A DNA stretch of 64,000 bases from Flavobacteriales bacterium (GCA_018608405.1 JABAZP010000024.1:43871-107870); one strand, 5' to 3'; positions 40,872 through 49,630 are shown, counted from the stretch's first letter. Made by a program: numbers and translations. The notes: generated by a model not told the origin, from the letters alone.

Positions 40872-40944
40872 GAATTTCCATATTGAATTCCCAATCTATT
40901 TCGTTTTATAATAATGTAAAGAAAATTCGATTACTTAATATTCT

Positions 40945-40952
40945 TAAATTTG
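40945..40952 (+). promoter_or_regulatory. Predicted promoter -7 element for the FG-GAP/T9SS cargo gene
   Basis: TAAATTTG matches TAnnTTTG on the + strand, 52 bases before the ATG and divergent from the secDF promoter. Confidence 0.55.
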
Positions 40953-41004
40953 GATAATAGAGGCAACTAAATGCCAATAATTCGTCTTTTTCTAAACATC
41001 TTTC

Positions 41005-43515
41005 ATGAAGTACTTAACCCTAATTATAGTTTCTCTCATACTCCCATTTACAGCAGTAGCGCAGATTTATTACTCTGAAGCGCACAACATTGAAGTAACC
41101 GATGGAAGTCAACCTATTGAAGACCCATTTACTGGAGGCTTCAACACTGCTCAGTTTTCTGAAATTGATTTAAATCAAGATGGAATTATGGATTTAGTGG
41201 TGACCGATCGATTCAGGAATACTGTAAAACCCTATTTAAATGAAGGAATTTCTGATTCAGTTCAATACACTTATGCACCTGAATACGCTGTAAAGTTTCC
41301 TGAAATGGATGAAGTATTAATTACTAGAGATTACAACGACGATGGAAAAATGGACTTATTCGTATCTGGAAACAGTATTTCACTATATGAGAACACAAGC
41401 ACCCCAAGTGGAGGCTTATCGTTTCGCTTAGTAGACAAATTACAAACAAAAAACAATCCGAATGCAACGTCCTTAAACGTCCTAAACCCTAATGCGATCA
41501 ACTATCCCGCATTTATAGATTTGGAAGGTGATAAGGACATCGATGTAATTTATCGCTCTGGTAACAGGACCTTAGATTACCATAGAAACTTTTCCATTGA
41601 CCGAAATAATGACTTCACACCCATTTATGAACGCAGAAGCCCCTGCTGGGGTTATATATCTTTTGTATTTACCTCAACTTTCACCTTAGACAGCATATTG
41701 TTGAATGACTGCCGATTTTCACCTCGAGGAGAAAGAACTAAGGGCCTAAAGCATTCGGAGGGCATGAGCACCACAGCAATTGACATTGATCAAAATGGCA
41801 GCATGGACTTAATAACAAGCGATATTGGTACATACCAAATGAAAGTTTTATTAAATGCCGACTCTTTGCCGGGAGCTGCAAAAGTAAATTCCGAAATATT
41901 CAAAATCATAGATTCCTTTCCAAATTATAACACTCCGGTTAAGCTATTGATGGGAACCGCTTATTTCATAGATGTAAACAATGATGGGAAAAAAGATTTA
42001 ATTGCAAGTTCTAGCCATGCAAATACCGCGAACATTGGTCCTTTTTCAACAGAGGAGATTTGGTATTATGAAAACACCTCGACAACCGGAGGTTATCATT
42101 TTGAATTAAGAACCAAGTCCTTCCTTCAAGCTAGGTCTCTAGATTTTGGCAGAAATGCAAAACCAGCATTCATCGATTACAACAATGATGGTTTGAAAGA
42201 TTTACTAATTGGTAACGGAGGTAATTTAGATGAGAACGACTCAAACACTTTTGTTGAGAGTCTTGCCTTGTTGAAAAACATTGGAACTAGCAGCAATCCA
42301 AAATTTGAACTAATATCAGATGATTACCTTAATCTTTCTGCCTTAAATTTTGGAATAACTCGAAGAGAATTTGCGAATGCAGCCCCTGCAGTGGGTGATA
42401 TAGATGGAGACGGAGACGAGGACTTTTTGTTGTGTCAAAAAAATGGGAAGCTTTATTTATTTGAAGACACGTCAGCCACGGGAACTGAAGCGGAATTTAA
42501 ATTTCACCCCACTCCATTTCAAGGGATAAAAGATATCTCCACCATCACTTCAGCTCAACTATTTGACGTAGACAAAGATGGATTATTGGATTTAATAACC
42601 ACTTTCCCCTCACAAATCACCTATTTCCAAAATTTCGGAACCGCTTTAAATCCAATATTCAACATTCAACTCGACTCGATTTTATGGCAAAATGGAGACA
42701 CGGTAAGGTATCACATAGGACAGACCTTTCAGTATTCCAAAATAAATATTGGGGATAGCCTAGCAGTTGACAATACTACAAATGCTAATAATAATAGCTC
42801 CATTGCGTTAGTTGTGGTGAAAATTGATTCAGCAAATGGATTTATTGACTGTATCAATACGATTCCATTTGGTGTAGGGAGTAATCAATACGATGAAATT
42901 AACACAACTGCGACTTTAAACTTTTTTAGAAGAACTTGGAAGGTTAGAAGAGACAATCAGCTTGGTAGATTCGAAAACATTTTTCTTTTTGAAGACCAAG
43001 GGGTGAATCAGTTTTACGCAGGAGGAATTAATAACACAACCTACCGCATTAATTCTTTTATTGACAGCTTACAACCTATCTATGATGCACCAAACACGGA
43101 GCGAATTAAAATGGCAAATTACGGATTCAACATGTTTATCAACGGAACAGACTTAAATGGAGACAGCATAATGGACTTGATTGTTGGCTTAAGTACCGGA
43201 GGGTTGAAAGTTTTATATGGATCTCGAGTAAATAGTATTTCGGAGCTAAGTGTTTTCGATCAAGAGCAAGAATCTGCTCTTAAAATTTACCCGAATCCAA
43301 CCGAAGGAGGGATAACAATTGAAGTACTTGAAAAAACATTTGGAGGAACCAACACTATTGAAATCAGGAGCATTTCAGGCCAATTAGCTTTAGTTGATAA
43401 CTTAAGTGGTTTAAAGAAACAAATCGATATTAGTCACTTATCCAAAGGAATTTATTTTGTGACGGTTAGAAATACAAGTAAAGTAGAAACTGTGAAGCTT
43501 GTGCTGCGACCTTAA
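41005..43515 (+). CDS. Secreted FG-GAP/VCBS repeat protein with T9SS type-A sorting domain
   Basis: An 836-residue protein with a signal peptide (residues 1-20, ending AVAQ). It carries nine Ca2+-binding-type loops of form DxDxDG/DxNxDG (e.g. DLNQDGIMDLVV, DYNDDGKMDLFV, DVNNDGKKDLIA, DIDGDGDEDFLL, DLNGDSIMDLIV), i.e. FG-GAP/VCBS beta-propeller repeats. The last 75 residues (LKIYPNPTEGGITIEV...LSKGIYFVTV...VKLVLRP) are a classical type-A CTD that directs export and surface attachment by T9SS. Such proteins are usually adhesins or surface binding proteins; the ligand is unknown. Its stop overlaps that of the convergent protease gene. Confidence 0.9.
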   Translation: MKYLTLIIVSLILPFTAVAQIYYSEAHNIEVTDGSQPIEDPFTGGFNTAQFSEIDLNQDGIMDLVVTDRFRNTVKPYLNEGISDSVQYTYAPEYAVKFPEMDEVLITRDYNDDGKMDLFVSGNSISLYENTSTPSGGLSFRLVDKLQTKNNPNATSLNVLNPNAINYPAFIDLEGDKDIDVIYRSGNRTLDYHRNFSIDRNNDFTPIYERRSPCWGYISFVFTSTFTLDSILLNDCRFSPRGERTKGLKHSEGMSTTAIDIDQNGSMDLITSDIGTYQMKVLLNADSLPGAAKVNSEIFKIIDSFPNYNTPVKLLMGTAYFIDVNNDGKKDLIASSSHANTANIGPFSTEEIWYYENTSTTGGYHFELRTKSFLQARSLDFGRNAKPAFIDYNNDGLKDLLIGNGGNLDENDSNTFVESLALLKNIGTSSNPKFELISDDYLNLSALNFGITRREFANAAPAVGDIDGDGDEDFLLCQKNGKLYLFEDTSATGTEAEFKFHPTPFQGIKDISTITSAQLFDVDKDGLLDLITTFPSQITYFQNFGTALNPIFNIQLDSILWQNGDTVRYHIGQTFQYSKINIGDSLAVDNTTNANNNSSIALVVVKIDSANGFIDCINTIPFGVGSNQYDEINTTATLNFFRRTWKVRRDNQLGRFENIFLFEDQGVNQFYAGGINNTTYRINSFIDSLQPIYDAPNTERIKMANYGFNMFINGTDLNGDSIMDLIVGLSTGGLKVLYGSRVNSISELSVFDQEQESALKIYPNPTEGGITIEVLEKTFGGTNTIEIRSISGQLALVDNLSGLKKQIDISHLSKGIYFVTVRNTSKVETVKLVLRP

Positions 43516-43934
43516 TCCAATAACGTTAAACTAAAGTCAGAATAGTCAATCATAGCCTCAAATCTTTCTAAAATATCACCTCCTACAACTCCGTAAATAG
43601 CTTCTTCTCCTAAATTATTGTAGGAGGCTTTTACATGGCTTAAGTCCATTAAGGCTAGCTCATATTCTTTCACCTCAAAACTTTCGATAAAAAAAGAAGG
43701 GATCCAACTTGTGAAACTCGAAAGTCCTGAAGCACCAACTCCGGCCGAATCACTCTCTTCCTGCTTTAAAACAGCATCTGGAAACAACTCTTGAAAAAAG
43801 TGCAAATCTAAAACAGATCTTGAGGCTCCTGTATCTACCACCATTCTCACTTGCTTTTCATTTAGCGTAACATTTAACGCTAAATGAACTCCACCGGGAG
43901 GAATATCGACCTTTTGTAACTGAATTTTAATCAT
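43512..43934 (-). CDS. Retropepsin-like aspartyl protease
   Basis: A 140-residue cytoplasmic protein with the single aspartyl-protease motif MVVDTGASRSVLD (Asp34-Thr-Gly-Ala37), flanked by beta strands and a later GVVGGDILERF (hydrophobic-Gly) turn. Its size suggests an active homodimer like retropepsins. No signal peptide or membrane segment is seen. It follows mdh on the same strand but is separated from it by a terminator. The substrate is unknown. Confidence 0.85.
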   Translation of the reverse strand: MIKIQLQKVDIPPGGVHLALNVTLNEKQVRMVVDTGASRSVLDLHFFQELFPDAVLKQEESDSAGVGASGLSSFTSWIPSFFIESFEVKEYELALMDLSHVKASYNNLGEEAIYGVVGGDILERFEAMIDYSDFSLTLLD

Positions 43935-43949
43935 AATGGATAATAAAAA

Positions 43950-43975
43950 AAGGTGGACACAATCGCATCCACCTT
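43950..43975 (-). terminator. Terminator after mdh
   Basis: An 8-bp stem (AAGGTGGA / TCCACCTT) with a 10-base loop is followed on the (-) strand by a T run. It lies between mdh and the protease gene. Confidence 0.8.
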
Positions 43976-44002
43976 CTTGTTTTATGAATTTTTTATACTG
44001 AG

Positions 44003-44929
44003 TTATGCGTCAAGTAACGTATTTGTTTTTGCAACAGCAGCAGCACTATTTGCTAATTTGTCTTGCTCTGCATCAGATAATTCAATTTCAACAATTTTTT
44101 CAATTCCGTTCTTTCCTATAATACATGGAACACCTATTGAAATATCATTCAAACCAAACTCACCCTCTAGCATAGCTGAACAAGGGAACATTTTTTTAGA
44201 ATCTGTAGCGATTGCATGAACCATTGCCGAAACTGCAGCACCTGGAGCGTACCATGCACTTGTTCCTAGCATCTTAGTTAGTGTAGCCCCACCAACCATA
44301 GTAGCCTGAGCAACTTCATCTAATCTTTCAGATGATAAAAACTCAGAAATTAGTACACTATTTCTTGTAGCAATTCTTGTCAATGGCAACATACCAGTAT
44401 CAGAGTGACCTCCAATAACCATTGCACTAACATCAGATTGAGGACAATCTAATGCTTCTGCTAAGCGATACTTAAATCTTGCACTGTCTAGTGCTCCACC
44501 CATTCCAATAATTCTGTTCTTTGGCAAACCAGTTGATTTGTGAGCCAAATAAGCCATCGTATCCATTGGATTAGAAACCACAATAATGATAATGTTTGGC
44601 GAGTGCTTTACTAAGTTTTCAGAAACAGTTTTTACAATACCTGCATTAATCCCGATCAACTCTTCTCTTGTCATACCCGGTTTTCTTGGTATTCCTGAAG
44701 TAATTACTGCAACTTCACTTCCTGCAGTTTTTGAATAGTCGTTAGTACTTCCAACAATTTTGGTATCAAATCCTAACAAAGAAGAGGTTTGCATCAAATC
44801 CATTGCCTTTCCTTCTGCGTAACCTTCTTTAATATCGACTAACACAACTTCTGAAGCAAAATTTTGAATAGCAATGTATTCTGCGCAACTTGCACCTACT
44901 GCACCGGCGCCAACAACTGTAACTTTCAT
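44003..44929 (-). CDS. mdh: Malate dehydrogenase
   Basis: A 308-residue NAD-dependent TCA-cycle enzyme of the LDH-like MDH group. The dinucleotide fold is VVGAGAVGAS (residues 5-14) with Asp in VVLVDIKEG selecting NAD. Substrate Arg residues are in SGIPRKPGMTREEL, and the catalytic His is in IGGHSDTGMLPL (about residue 175). A promoter precedes it and a terminator follows, so it is probably monocistronic. Confidence 0.96.
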   Translation of the reverse strand: MKVTVVGAGAVGASCAEYIAIQNFASEVVLVDIKEGYAEGKAMDLMQTSSLLGFDTKIVGSTNDYSKTAGSEVAVITSGIPRKPGMTREELIGINAGIVKTVSENLVKHSPNIIIIVVSNPMDTMAYLAHKSTGLPKNRIIGMGGALDSARFKYRLAEALDCPQSDVSAMVIGGHSDTGMLPLTRIATRNSVLISEFLSSERLDEVAQATMVGGATLTKMLGTSAWYAPGAAVSAMVHAIATDSKKMFPCSAMLEGEFGLNDISIGVPCIIGKNGIEKIVEIELSDAEQDKLANSAAAVAKTNTLLDA

Positions 44930-44958
44930 GGTATTTTTTTATAAAATGATTAGGTTCG

Positions 44959-44966
44959 CAAAAATA
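44959..44966 (-). promoter_or_regulatory. Predicted promoter -7 element for mdh
   Basis: The (-) strand reads TATTTTTG (TAnnTTTG), 29 bases before the ATG. Confidence 0.6.
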
Positions 44967-45038
44967 ACCATTTGCTTTATCCTTTCAGCGGAAGTTGAGC
45001 TGAAAATTATTATTGTAGAAAGTAAAGCAACCATTGAA

Positions 45039-45046
45039 TAATTTAG
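45039..45046 (+). promoter_or_regulatory. Possible promoter -7 element for the ECF sigma gene
   Basis: TAATTTAG differs from TAnnTTTG at one position and lies 24 bases before the ATG. An autoregulated ECF promoter is also possible. Confidence 0.35.
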
Positions 45047-45070
45047 CGTCATAAGAATAGAAAATCGGGA

Positions 45071-45643
45071 ATGGATTTATCGAACCAAGCAGATGTAAGG
45101 AAAATTGTGGAGGGCTGTGCGGAAAAAAATGCGGACTATCAGCAGCTGTTGTACAAAACTTTGTACAGCAAAATGATGGTCGTTTGTCAACGATACGCAA
45201 ACCGTCCAGAGGATGCAAAAGACTTGTTTCAAGATGGATTCATAAAGGTTTTCGATAAAATTGGAAAGTTCAATTTTAATGGTTCTTTAGAAGGTTGGAT
45301 AAGAAGAATAATGGTAAACAATGCCATCGATTATTATCGGAAAAACAAAAATAAGTTCGCCATAAGCGAAACCTTAGTCGAAACGCAGCAGATTGCCGAA
45401 GAAGTTGAAAGTGAAGGAATTTTCGATGGTATAAGTGCTGATTTACTGCTGTCTTTTGTACAGCAGCTTTCTCCGGTTTATCGAGCAGTATTTAACTTGT
45501 ATATACTGGACGATTACAGTCATGCAGAAATTGCAGAGGAATTGGAAATCTCAGAAGGAACATCAAAGTCAAACTTATCCAAAGCAAAAAAGAATTTAAA
45601 ACAAATGGTAAAAGCGCACTTAAAAAAGAGAGAAAGAATATAA
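45071..45643 (+). CDS. RNA polymerase ECF-type sigma factor
   Basis: A 190-residue sigma-70 family factor. Region 2 includes RPEDAKDLFQDGFIKVFDKIGKFN (about residues 42-65) and LEGWIRRIMVNNAIDYYRKNK; region 4 is LSPVYRAVFNLYILDDYSHAEIAEELEISEGTSKSNLSKAKKNLKQ. Region 1.1 and region 3 are absent, as expected for ECF factors. It is followed after 1 base by a membrane protein of anti-sigma layout carrying a T9SS type-B domain, so the two are translationally linked. The target promoters are unknown. Confidence 0.93.
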   Translation: MDLSNQADVRKIVEGCAEKNADYQQLLYKTLYSKMMVVCQRYANRPEDAKDLFQDGFIKVFDKIGKFNFNGSLEGWIRRIMVNNAIDYYRKNKNKFAISETLVETQQIAEEVESEGIFDGISADLLLSFVQQLSPVYRAVFNLYILDDYSHAEIAEELEISEGTSKSNLSKAKKNLKQMVKAHLKKRERI

Positions 45644-45644
45644 T

Positions 45645-46943
45645 ATGAAGAATAAATTAACAACAGAAGAACAATTGCTTCAATCGAAATTGAATGAGGC
45701 ACGGTTCGACTACCAAGAAGCAGATTGGAAGCAAATCGAATCTGCGGTAGCCAAAAAAGGATTCTTGGCAAATTACAGCCCATTCTTTAAAGCCGCTGCT
45801 GCGTTTGTAGTGCTAGCCTCGGCGGTTTATTTCGTCAATACTAAATATGACAACGCAACAGAAAATGCAACTGAGGTAAAGCAGGCTGAGAAAGATAAAA
45901 CAGCAGAAATAATTGGCGAAAAATCAAGCACAATAGAAGACGGAACTACAACTTCTGAAAATATTCCCGTTAAAGAAATCATAACATCTCAAGTTCTTGA
46001 AGAGGAAAAAGTAACTCCGGCAAATGCTCCATTAAAAGAAAAGCCCGAGGTAGTTAAGAATCAACAGGTAAACAATACACCTTCGAAGTCTTCAAGACCC
46101 GTTGAATCAGAAGCGATTGTTGAGCGTGAACTAGCGCCTGAATTAGATTTTCTCAACATTAATGTATTAACAAAAACATGCATTAACACTTTAGTTGAGT
46201 TTGAAGGAGAATACGTAACAAGCCTTGAAGAAGACTTAACATTTGAGTGGCTTGTAAACGATGAGACTATAAAAGGTCAAGACGCTAAAAACTCCTTCGC
46301 CTTTGATGAAGCAGGGGAAAATAAGCTAACATTTATTATTTCAAACGGGCAAGAAGTTCTTGGGAAGTTTTCTAAATCAATAACCATCTCATCAGCTCAA
46401 GCTATGGACTTTGAATTTGAAAACATTGACAATCCATTTTACGATAACAATGTTAGATTGATTGCTACCAATCCTCAACCAGGTGAGTACATTTGGTATG
46501 TTGACAAATACAACGAAAGGGTACAATTTCAAAAAATTACTGCTTGGTGGTTTGAAAACCCAGGAACATATCAAATGAATTTGGATTACACCTCTGAAAA
46601 CGGTTGTACTTCAACAACAACCAAGACAGTGGTTATGGAAAAACACTTTACACCAACGATATTTCCTAATGCATTCACTCCTTTTAAACAAGATGGCATG
46701 AATGATGAGTTTATTCTTGAAGCGTTGCAACCTTACACCTTCACTAACTTCACTCTAGAAATTATGGATATGGAGGGACGAACTGTGTTTAAAACCAACG
46801 ATAAAAATGAAGGATGGAATGGTCGAATGAATAATAATTCAGGAAACGTACTTGAGGGAACCTTTGCTTGGCAAGCTGAAATTGAAAATAGCAATGGCAG
46901 AAAGAAAACCTTTCAAGGAAAAGTAAAAATACTTGACCTCTAA
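45645..46943 (+). CDS. Putative membrane anti-sigma factor with periplasmic PKD-like region and T9SS type-B (CHU_C) C-terminal domain
   Basis: A 432-residue protein. The N terminus has no signal peptide; residues 1-46 (e.g. FDYQEADWKQIESAVAKK) resemble the short cytoplasmic sigma-binding segment of Bacteroidota anti-sigma factors. A single TM helix follows (about 47-64), then a disordered Lys/Glu/Thr-rich linker (about 65-160), two PKD-like beta domains (about 165-250 and 255-335) and a C-terminal type-B domain (about 340-432; TIFPNAFTPFKQDGMNDEF...FTLEIMDMEGRTVFKT...GWNGRMNNNS). In ordinary cargo this domain directs T9SS export and cleaved signal peptides are used; here the protein should stay in the inner membrane. 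The gene is 1 base after the sigma gene. The anti-sigma role is inferred from layout. Confidence 0.75.
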   Translation: MKNKLTTEEQLLQSKLNEARFDYQEADWKQIESAVAKKGFLANYSPFFKAAAAFVVLASAVYFVNTKYDNATENATEVKQAEKDKTAEIIGEKSSTIEDGTTTSENIPVKEIITSQVLEEEKVTPANAPLKEKPEVVKNQQVNNTPSKSSRPVESEAIVERELAPELDFLNINVLTKTCINTLVEFEGEYVTSLEEDLTFEWLVNDETIKGQDAKNSFAFDEAGENKLTFIISNGQEVLGKFSKSITISSAQAMDFEFENIDNPFYDNNVRLIATNPQPGEYIWYVDKYNERVQFQKITAWWFENPGTYQMNLDYTSENGCTSTTTKTVVMEKHFTPTIFPNAFTPFKQDGMNDEFILEALQPYTFTNFTLEIMDMEGRTVFKTNDKNEGWNGRMNNNSGNVLEGTFAWQAEIENSNGRKKTFQGKVKILDL

Positions 46944-46965
46944 ACATATTTCAATTTAGTGCATT

Positions 46966-47003
46966 AAAAAAGCCCTTACAACTATCGCTGTAAGGGCTTT
47001 TTT
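46966..47003. terminator. Bidirectional terminator between convergent anti-sigma and phosphohexomutase genes
   Basis: A perfect 15-bp stem (AAAAAAGCCCTTACA / TGTAAGGGCTTTTTT) with an 8-base loop. The A and T tracts let it work in both directions. Confidence 0.92.
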
Positions 47004-47025
47004 AATTATCTAATTCTTGAAACTG

Positions 47026-48435
47026 CTATCCATTGATCGTTTCGTGTACCTCTTTCAAAATCTTAAATGCTCCTTCAGTTGTTTCAGACTCTGCATATGT
47101 TCTCAACACAGGCTCCGTTCCCGACGGTCGAATCATGACCCACTCGTCATTTGCAAAGTAGAATTTAAATCCATCTACCTTTTCAATACGTTCAACTTTG
47201 TAAGAACCAAACTGGCTGTACTCATCGTTTTTACAACTTTCCATTATTCTTAATTTGTCAGCTTCTTCTAGGTGCAAGTCAATTCTTTCAAATTTAAATG
47301 CTCCAACTACCTCATAAACCTCTGCAATTAAATCATCCAATGACTTCCCAGACTTCACCATGTACTCCCAAATTACTAAGCCCATCCAAATTCCATCTCT
47401 TTCAGGAATGTGACCTTTTATAGCAATTCCGCCAGACTCTTCTCCACCTACCAACACATCTTCAGAAACCATGTGTCCCGCGATATACTTAAATCCAATT
47501 TTAGTTACTTCGTAGTCGATACCATAGGCATCACACATTTTCTTAACTTTTGGAGAAACAGAAAAGGCATTTACCACCTTACCCGTCATTTTCTTCTCTT
47601 TTGAAAGGTAATTGATTAGTAAAAGAATAATGTGGTGCGAATCAATAAACTCCCCCTTTGAATTGTATAACCCTATGCGATCTGCATCTCCATCTACGGC
47701 TAGGCCGCAATCTAAATCCCCTTCAGACACTTTTAACAATTCGGAAAATTCTAATAAATTCCTATGTATAGGTTCTGGCGCTTGACCATCAAAACCTGGA
47801 TTGTGCTCACAGTGTAAAAACGTAATGTCAGGCAACAATCTTCTCATAACATCTTGACCTGCACCATACATCGCGTCAAAAGCAAAATTCATGTTTGATT
47901 CTCTGATCGATTTCATGTCGAAGTTCGCTTCAACATGATCAATATACATTTGCTCCAAATCAACATATTCAACTTTCCCTTGAGCAACTAGGTCTTCCAT
48001 CTTAATAGAATCTAAATCTATTGATGTTGTATCTGGAATTAAATCTTCTACCTCTTGTACTTCTTTTGGCAGTAATGGCCCGCCAAAATGTCCTTTTAAT
48101 TTAAATCCATTATACGAAGGAGGATTGTGAGATGCTGTAATCACAACGCCCAACGAAGCTGATAACTTTACATTTCCTAGCGATACCATTGGAGTTGAAA
48201 CTGCACCCTTTGCCAAATACACTTTGACACCGGCTGATGTTAAAACTTTTGCCGTTGTTTCTGCAAACATCTCCCCGGCATACCTACAATCGTGACCGAT
48301 TACGCATGTTGGCTTATCGAAATTTGCTTTCAACCAATCTGCCGTTCCTTGCGAAACTCTTGCTACATTAGCTACGGTATAATCTTTTGCTATGATGGCT
48401 CTCCACCCGTCTGTTCCAAATTTTATTTTTGACAT
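47026..48435 (-). CDS. Alpha-D-phosphohexomutase (phosphoglucomutase/phosphomannomutase family)
   Basis: A 469-residue enzyme interconverting hexose 1- and 6-phosphates. The catalytic phosphoserine is Ser102 in VITASHNPPSYNG; the metal loop is DGDADRIGL; the sugar-binding loop is GGEESGGIA; the phosphate-binding loop is RPSGTEPVLR near the C terminus. It could process glucose 1-phosphate released by the phosphorylase at the left end of the window, although they are far apart. Glucose versus mannose preference is not decidable. Confidence 0.93.
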   Translation of the reverse strand: MSKIKFGTDGWRAIIAKDYTVANVARVSQGTADWLKANFDKPTCVIGHDCRYAGEMFAETTAKVLTSAGVKVYLAKGAVSTPMVSLGNVKLSASLGVVITASHNPPSYNGFKLKGHFGGPLLPKEVQEVEDLIPDTTSIDLDSIKMEDLVAQGKVEYVDLEQMYIDHVEANFDMKSIRESNMNFAFDAMYGAGQDVMRRLLPDITFLHCEHNPGFDGQAPEPIHRNLLEFSELLKVSEGDLDCGLAVDGDADRIGLYNSKGEFIDSHHIILLLINYLSKEKKMTGKVVNAFSVSPKVKKMCDAYGIDYEVTKIGFKYIAGHMVSEDVLVGGEESGGIAIKGHIPERDGIWMGLVIWEYMVKSGKSLDDLIAEVYEVVGAFKFERIDLHLEEADKLRIMESCKNDEYSQFGSYKVERIEKVDGFKFYFANDEWVMIRPSGTEPVLRTYAESETTEGAFKILKEVHETING

Positions 48436-48457
48436 ATCTTTCTCCTTTTAAGGTTGG

Positions 48458-48465
48458 CAAAAGTA
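48458..48465 (-). promoter_or_regulatory. Predicted promoter -7 element for the phosphohexomutase gene
   Basis: The (-) strand reads TACTTTTG, an exact TAnnTTTG match, 22 bases before the ATG; AAAGGAGAAAG before the start is a good ribosome binding site. Confidence 0.6.
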
Positions 48466-48518
48466 AAAAAAATACAAGGAACTTAGTAAACCTTCATGTG
48501 AAGCCAATATTAATCTAT

Positions 48519-49565
48519 TTACTTCATGATTTTTCTTCGATTCAACTCATTGCGATAGGCCTTGGCATAAGCGTTGTGTTGAAAAAAGGAGCGAGAGAAA
48601 TTATGGTATCCAGAAAAATCAGCCTTTGCACACATGTAAATGTAATCATGCTTATCATACTCCAAAACGGCATCAATGGACGAAATCTCCGGCAAATTAA
48701 TTGGACCCGGAGGCAAACCAGCATACATATATGTGTTATATGGTGAGTCCATTTGCATGTGTTTGTTCAACACTCTTTTTATAGAGAAGTCGCCTGTTGC
48801 ATAGATTAACGTAGGGTCGGATTGCAGTCTCATTTTTTTCTTCATCCGATTAACGTATAAACCTGCTACTTTAGGTCGTTCATCTCGGTGTTCGGATTGC
48901 TCAGCTTGAACAATTGATGCCAAAATCGATACCTCGGACTGACTTAAGTTAAGCGCCTTAGCTTTAGCCTTTCGATCCTCCGTCCAAAACGCTTTGTACT
49001 CTCTAGCCATACGTTGCACAAATTCCTCAGCAGAAGTATTCCAATACACCTCATAGGTATTTGGAATAAACAAAGTCATAAATGTTTTTTCATTAAAGCC
49101 ATACTTATCAGCTAATGCTTTATCGGTTAGCATCTTCAATATTTCAACTGAATCTGCCTCTAATTGTTTTCCCACCTTACCTGCAAGATCTTTAGGCGTG
49201 CGAATGGTGTTAAATGTCAATTTCACTGGTTCCTGCTGCCCTGACCGCAGAAGGTTTACCAATTCGTTGTTATTCATTCCTTCCTTCAGTCTATACTTAC
49301 CCGGTTTTGGAGTAGTAAACGACTTTTGATCAGCAACCCATAAAAAAGATTGCTTATCTAATAATATCTTTTGCTCTTCCAATTGACTTACTAAGTCATC
49401 TAAATTAGCCCCTGTGTTTACATAAATATAAGGGTCACTCTTATTAATCGAGGTATTCGCAGAAAAAATTTTGCCATAATAATTAACGAACAAGTATCCT
49501 GCAGCTACAAACAAAAGGAGGAAAACAAGTCCTCCTATCTTAAATCTTTTATTTTTCTTCTTCAT
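48519..49565 (-). CDS. mltG: Endolytic murein transglycosylase MltG (YceG family)
   Basis: A 348-residue bitopic inner-membrane protein. One TM helix (about residues 10-28) is followed by a LysM-like region (YIYVNTGANLDDLVSQLEEQ) and the YceG catalytic domain (ILASIVQAEQSEHRDERPKVAGLYVNRMKKKMRLQSDPTLIYA). The usual IVEKET motif reads IVQAEQ here, keeping only the second Glu. It cuts nascent glycan strands to set their length. I start at the ATG 49563-49565 (MKKKNKRFKI); an upstream TTG start sits in the predicted promoter. Confidence 0.92.
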   Translation of the reverse strand: MKKKNKRFKIGGLVFLLLFVAAGYLFVNYYGKIFSANTSINKSDPYIYVNTGANLDDLVSQLEEQKILLDKQSFLWVADQKSFTTPKPGKYRLKEGMNNNELVNLLRSGQQEPVKLTFNTIRTPKDLAGKVGKQLEADSVEILKMLTDKALADKYGFNEKTFMTLFIPNTYEVYWNTSAEEFVQRMAREYKAFWTEDRKAKAKALNLSQSEVSILASIVQAEQSEHRDERPKVAGLYVNRMKKKMRLQSDPTLIYATGDFSIKRVLNKHMQMDSPYNTYMYAGLPPGPINLPEISSIDAVLEYDKHDYIYMCAKADFSGYHNFSRSFFQHNAYAKAYRNELNRRKIMK

Positions 49566-49571
49566 TTGAAC

Positions 49572-49579
49572 CAAAATTA
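49572..49579 (-). promoter_or_regulatory. Predicted promoter -7 element for mltG, almost touching the start codon
   Basis: The (-) strand reads TAATTTTG and ends only 6 bases before the ATG, so the predicted transcript would have a leader of only a few bases. Confidence 0.5.
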
Positions 49580-49630
49580 AGAAAGCTAAACAAGCTTTTT
49601 GCCCTCAATATTAAGTTGATTTAAAACGAG

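Noticed and set aside
40826..40894. Upstream ATG that would extend SecDF by 23 residues
   Set aside because: It lies before the predicted promoter, and the extra residues are encoded by AT-rich noncoding-like sequence.
44985..45218. Small open frame antisense to the ECF sigma gene start
   Set aside because: It overlaps the sigma gene and the divergent promoter region, and it has no recognisable domain.
49566..49574. TTG start adding three residues to MltG
   Set aside because: It overlaps the -7 promoter element, and an ATG follows immediately.
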